From JAOTYV01 sp041557595 (GTDB lineage Bacteria > Pseudomonadota > Alphaproteobacteria > UBA8366): a stretch of DNA of 7,297 bases. The notes beneath the pieces were generated by a model. The model was given only the letters and a program-made list of their open reading frames with translations, did not search any database and was not told the DNA's origin. The stretch is from positions 1 through 7,297 of the forward strand of contig JBFFGE010000218.1 of NCBI GenBank assembly GCA_041557595.1, written 5' to 3'. Below are positions 4,499 through 7,297 of this stretch, piece by piece (the first letter of the stretch is position 1; each line of letters begins with the position of its first letter). The position numbers and the translations under genes were made by a program.

Positions 4499-6025
4499 AT
4501 CGGTACCCAGCCGGGACTGGGCAAGTTTGACGAGCCGGCACAGATACGGCCGGGTTTCCCGCGGATCCAGCATGTCTTCGACACCGAACGCCGCCGCGGC
4601 GCGCATTGGTGAACTGTATTCACGCAACTCTTCCTCGAGTTCCCGTTCCCGCCGCTTCGGATCCGGCGCCGCGGCGATTTCGCGCCGGTAGGCGACCGCG
4701 ACGCCCCCTTCGATCGGCAGCGACCCCCACTCCGCCGACGGCCAGGCGAGACGGTATTCCAGGCCGCGCTTGTGGCACGTCGCCATGCCTGCCATGCCGT
4801 AGCATTTGCGAATAACCAGGGTAATGACCGGCACCGTCGCCTGCGAGGCGACATAGACCGCGCGCATGCCGTCGCGCAGCACGCCTGCTTCCTCCGCCTG
4901 AAGCCCGACCATGAATCCGGGCACATCGACCAGGAAGACCAGCGGGATGTGGAAATTTTCGCACATCTCGATGAAGCGAACCTGCTTACGCGCCGCCGGA
5001 CCGTCCATCGCGCCGCCATAGACCATGGGGTTGTTGGCGATGATGCCGACGACGCGGCCATCCAAGCGGGCAAGGCAGGTGATCAGCGCCTTGCCGAACC
5101 GCGGCTGGACATCGAACCGGGACCCCGTGTCGACGATCAGATCGATCAGACGCCGCATGTCGTAGGCGCGGCGGCGCTCCTCGGGCACGATCGACCCCAA
5201 GGCATCCTCGCAACGGTCGACGGGATCGTCGCTCGACACGGTCGGCGGCAATTCCCAGACGTTTTGCGGCATGTAGCTCAGGAATTGCTGAATCAGCTCG
5301 AAGCAGTGCTCTTCCGACTCCGCCAGATTGTCGATGCTGCCGGCCTTGTCGACCGCCACTGCCGAGCCGCCGAGCTCCTCCTTGGTCAATTTCTGGCCGA
5401 GCGAGCGTTCGACCACCGCTGGCCCGGCCGCAAAGATCTGGCTGGTGTCCTTCACCATGACCGACCAATGGGACAGGATGGCCCGGCCGGCCGGTCCGCC
5501 GGCGGCGGACCCCAACACGGCGCACACGACGGGAACCTCGCCCATCAAGTCGATCGAGCGGTCGAAACTATCCACACCCGGGAAGACCGTATGGCCGCGA
5601 CTTTTCGCCGACGTGACGCTGCCGCCCGCCCCGTCGATGAGATTGACCAGGGGAATCCGGTATTGGTGGGCGAGATCCTCGACAAAGCCGCCCTGCCCGC
5701 CCTTGCGCTTGTCGAGCCGCGCGGTGGTGCCGCCGCGAACGGTAAAATCCTCGCCGCCGACGGCGACCGGACGGCCGTTGATTTCCGCGAGCCCCATGAC
5801 ATAGGGCGCCGGCGTGACGTGCTTCAAGGCAGCGCCGACATACGCCTCCGCGCCGGTTAGCTTGCCGATTTCCTGGAACGAGCCCGCGTCGACCAAACCG
5901 TCGATCCGTTCGCGAATGGTCAAGCGGCCCTGCGCGTGCTGGCGCTCGACATTTGCCGCACCGCCCTGCGCTTCCGCCCAGCGGCGGCGTTTGTCGAGTT
6001 CGTCGCGCGAGCGTTTCCAGCTCAT
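4463..6025 (-). CDS. Biotin-dependent acyl-CoA carboxylase, carboxyltransferase subunit
   Basis: Moves the carboxyl group from carboxybiotin to an acyl-CoA-type substrate. Its 520 residues match the PccB/MccB class, which carries both halves of the carboxyltransferase in one chain. N-terminal half: GRLTIRERIDGLVDAGSF (33-50), GGEDFTVRGGT (90-100), LIDGAGGSV (129-137) and GSAAGGPAG (172-180), the first oxyanion-hole glycines. C-terminal half: GIIANNP (327-333), FLVDVPGFMVG (364-374), RKCYGMAGMA (406-415) and AWPSAEWGSLPIEGG (427-441). The second oxyanion region normally reads like RKAYGGAY; here it is GMAG, which argues against a classical propionyl-CoA carboxylase, so I leave the substrate open (propionyl-, acetyl- or another acyl-CoA). 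The ATG at 6025 follows GGAAGG by six bases. It is last of the three-gene carboxylase cluster, 32 bases after the biotin carrier, and converges on the oxidoreductase gene with overlapping stops. Confidence 0.92.
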   Translation of the reverse strand: MSWKRSRDELDKRRRWAEAQGGAANVERQHAQGRLTIRERIDGLVDAGSFQEIGKLTGAEAYVGAALKHVTPAPYVMGLAEINGRPVAVGGEDFTVRGGTTARLDKRKGGQGGFVEDLAHQYRIPLVNLIDGAGGSVTSAKSRGHTVFPGVDSFDRSIDLMGEVPVVCAVLGSAAGGPAGRAILSHWSVMVKDTSQIFAAGPAVVERSLGQKLTKEELGGSAVAVDKAGSIDNLAESEEHCFELIQQFLSYMPQNVWELPPTVSSDDPVDRCEDALGSIVPEERRRAYDMRRLIDLIVDTGSRFDVQPRFGKALITCLARLDGRVVGIIANNPMVYGGAMDGPAARKQVRFIEMCENFHIPLVFLVDVPGFMVGLQAEEAGVLRDGMRAVYVASQATVPVITLVIRKCYGMAGMATCHKRGLEYRLAWPSAEWGSLPIEGGVAVAYRREIAAAPDPKRRERELEEELREYSSPMRAAAAFGVEDMLDPRETRPYLCRLVKLAQSRLGTDLGPKPKIGVRP

Positions 6026-6057
6026 CGGGTGCCTTCCGCTAACCGGCCGGGACTATC

Positions 6058-6282
6058 TCAGTCGAGCTCGATGACGACCACGGCCTGTCCCTCGGCGACC
6101 GGATCCTCTTCCTTCACCAGAATTTCGGTGATCGTGCCGTCCTCGGTCGAGATGACCGGAATTTCCATCTTCATCGATTCGAGGATCATCAGCGTATCGC
6201 CGTCGGATACCTTGTCGCCCACTTTGGACTCTATCTTCCAGACCGTGCCGGTTACTTCCGACTGAATTTCTTCCTTTGCCAT
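6058..6282 (-). CDS. Minimal biotin carboxyl carrier protein (biotin/lipoyl attachment domain)
   Basis: Only 74 residues, essentially a single biotinyl domain. ESMKMEIPV (35-43) carries the target lysine K38, 36 residues from the C-terminus as expected for biotinyl domains. The flanking SEVTGTVWKIESKVGDKVSDGD and GTITEILVKEEDPVAEGQ blocks are the two half-barrels. Biotin would be attached by a BirA-type ligase coded elsewhere; the swinging arm then carries carboxyl between the biotin carboxylase and carboxyltransferase products of the adjacent genes. Unlike AccB it has no Pro/Ala-rich N-terminal region, and unlike PccA or MccA it is not fused to the carboxylase. It resembles the stand-alone small biotin/lipoyl attachment proteins of about 73 residues known from Bacillus. 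The ATG follows AGGA by eight bases. A lipoyl carrier is unlikely, since the MKM motif favours biotin. Confidence 0.93.
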   Translation of the reverse strand: MAKEEIQSEVTGTVWKIESKVGDKVSDGDTLMILESMKMEIPVISTEDGTITEILVKEEDPVAEGQAVVVIELD

Positions 6283-6305
6283 CGTTGGGGTCCTGGCCTT
6301 TCCTT

Positions 6306-6335
6306 GTTGCGTCTATCGGGGTTGCGTCTATCGGG
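6306..6335. repeat. Perfect 15-bp tandem duplication across the biotin carboxylase stop codon
   Basis: GTTGCGTCTATCGGG occurs twice back to back (6306-6320 and 6321-6335). The copy at 6321-6335 contains the end of the biotin carboxylase gene (CGA TAG in the minus sense). As 15 is a multiple of three, the other copy repeats CGA TAG in the same frame, giving a second stop. The identity of the copies suggests a recent slippage duplication in the 45-base gap before the biotin carrier gene. Confidence 0.9.
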
Positions 6336-7297
6336 AAATCACGGACTGGATCAGCCCGGTGTGAACGTCGCCCGCCTTGAATTCATCGGACTTCAGCAGC
6401 TGCAGAAGCGCGGGAATATTGGACTTTACACCACGCACCTCGAATTCGGTCAACGCATCGCACAAGCGATCGATCGCCTTGTCGCGCGTCTCGGCGCGGA
6501 CAATGACCTTCGCAAGCAGGGGATCGTAGAACGGCGTCACCTCCCGTCCCTCGGCATATCCCGTGTCGATACGAACGGACGCGTCCTGCGGCGGCCGGAA
6601 AACCTCAAGCGTTCCGGGCGACGGGAAGAATGTCTTCGGATCCTCGGCATAGACGCGCGCCTGAATCGCCGCGCCGTTCAGGACAATTTCATCGGGCAGG
6701 ATATCGCCCACGGACTCGCCGGCGGCGGAGCGAATCTGGGCTGCGACCAGATCGATCCCGGTGATCTCCTCGGTCACGCCATGCTCGACTTGCAGGCGGG
6801 TATTGACCTCGAGGAAACTGAAGCTGCCGTCGGGCGCCATCAGCATTTCCACCGTGCCGATATTGTCATAGCCGAGGGCGCTCAGGGTTTCGGCGATTTC
6901 ATCGGCCAGTTTGCCGATGACCTCGCGCGGCACGCCCGGCGCCACCGCTTCCTCGATCACTTTTTGATGCCGGCGTTGCACCGAACAATCGCGTTCGAAC
7001 AAATGCCGCACGGTGCCGTTTTTGTCGCCCAGCATTTGAAACTCGATATGGCGCGGTTTTTCTATCAGTCGTTCGAGATAGACATCGCCGTTGCCAAAGC
7101 CCCGCTCGGCCATTGAGCGCGCGCGCTTGACCGCATCGACGAGCTCCGCCTCGTCCTTTGCCGGCAACATGCCGATACCGCCGCCGCCGGCCGCGGGCTT
7201 GATCAGGATCGGAAAACCGACACGCTGCGCCTCGGGGACCGGGTCCTCCTCCGCGCCCAGCAGCTTCGAGCCGCCGCCGACCGTCATGCCGTGTTCG
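6328..7297 (-). CDS. Biotin carboxylase subunit of an acyl-CoA carboxylase (partial, N-terminus outside window)
   Basis: ATP-grasp enzyme that carboxylates carrier-bound biotin with bicarbonate and ATP. The reading frame is open through the right edge, so about 130 N-terminal residues are missing by comparison with AccC; total length would then be near the usual 450, ending without a fused biotin domain. Counting from the methionine codon at 7287: ILIKPAAGGGGIGM (27-40, ATP lysine K30 and glycine loop), HIEFQ (80-84), RDCSVQRRHQKVIEE (99-113), TVEM (145-148), EVNTRLQVEH (160-169, metal-binding E160 and N162, catalytic R164 and E168), ARVYAEDP (210-217, R211 matching AccC R338), FYDPLLAKVI and GVKSNIP. 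The usual QVEHPVTE reads QVEHGVTE. It is followed by the carrier and carboxyltransferase genes, so it is probably first or early in that operon. That methionine is internal, not a start. Confidence 0.93.
   Translation of the reverse strand, partial: EHGMTVGGGSKLLGAEEDPVPEAQRVGFPILIKPAAGGGGIGMLPAKDEAELVDAVKRARSMAERGFGNGDVYLERLIEKPRHIEFQMLGDKNGTVRHLFERDCSVQRRHQKVIEEAVAPGVPREVIGKLADEIAETLSALGYDNIGTVEMLMAPDGSFSFLEVNTRLQVEHGVTEEITGIDLVAAQIRSAAGESVGDILPDEIVLNGAAIQARVYAEDPKTFFPSPGTLEVFRPPQDASVRIDTGYAEGREVTPFYDPLLAKVIVRAETRDKAIDRLCDALTEFEVRGVKSNIPALLQLLKSDEFKAGDVHTGLIQSVISR

Noticed and set aside
4772..5860. Long plus-strand open frame of 362 codons
   Set aside because: It lies entirely antisense to the carboxyltransferase gene, whose motifs are unmistakable. 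The translation is rich in Arg, Asp, His and Ala with no recognisable domain, typical of a stop-free shadow frame in GC-rich DNA.
6304..7116. Plus-strand open frame of 270 codons
   Set aside because: Antisense to the biotin carboxylase, whose ATP-grasp motifs are clear.

Overview
The window reads as ordinary chromosome of a GC-rich Gram-negative bacterium, most likely an alphaproteobacterium (a Rhodospirillales-like lineage is my guess from protein style and GC-rich codon use; no marker gene here proves it). I see no phage, transposon, CRISPR, rRNA or tRNA signature. Eight coding regions are supported. One, the biotin carboxylase, runs off the right edge.

Left part (about 1-2545): folate biosynthesis. 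On the minus strand, folP (dihydropteroate synthase) is followed by folK (HPPK), with stop and start overlapping as TGATG. A small XRE-type helix-turn-helix gene follows after an AT-rich gap. That gap carries a symmetric AAATGCC/GGCATTT inverted repeat around a TATAAT hexamer, a plausible autoregulatory operator. On the plus strand, divergent from folP, lies folB (dihydroneopterin aldolase), starting at TTG behind a strong Shine-Dalgarno. FolB, FolK and FolP catalyse three consecutive steps: dihydroneopterin to hydroxymethyl-dihydropterin, to its diphosphate, to dihydropteroate.

Middle part (2546-4466, plus strand): after an AT-rich 203-base gap comes an exported MlaC/Ttg2D-type phospholipid-binding protein, with none of its usual ABC transporter partners in view. 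A Gfo/Idh/MocA-family NAD(P)-dependent oxidoreductase follows. The gap between them holds a 13-pair GC-rich hairpin.

Right part (4463-7297, minus strand): a three-gene acyl-CoA carboxylase cluster in the order biotin carboxylase, 74-residue biotin carrier, carboxyltransferase. In the expected cycle the first carboxylates biotin on the second, and the third passes the carboxyl to an acyl-CoA (or similar) substrate. The substrate cannot be named from sequence: the second CoA/biotin-site loop differs from classical propionyl-CoA carboxylase. The carboxyltransferase gene converges on the oxidoreductase gene; their stop codons overlap and sit inside a 9-bp inverted repeat that could act as a two-way terminator.

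I did not find a clear new defence or mobile system. The most interesting items are the split carboxylase with a minimal carrier and unusual active-site loop, the putative operator in front of the regulator gene, the hairpin at the convergent stop codons, and a perfect 15-bp tandem duplication that doubles the biotin carboxylase stop codon in frame. Bases 1-97, downstream of the regulator gene, hold nothing I can call beyond an isolated TATAAT at 6-11.
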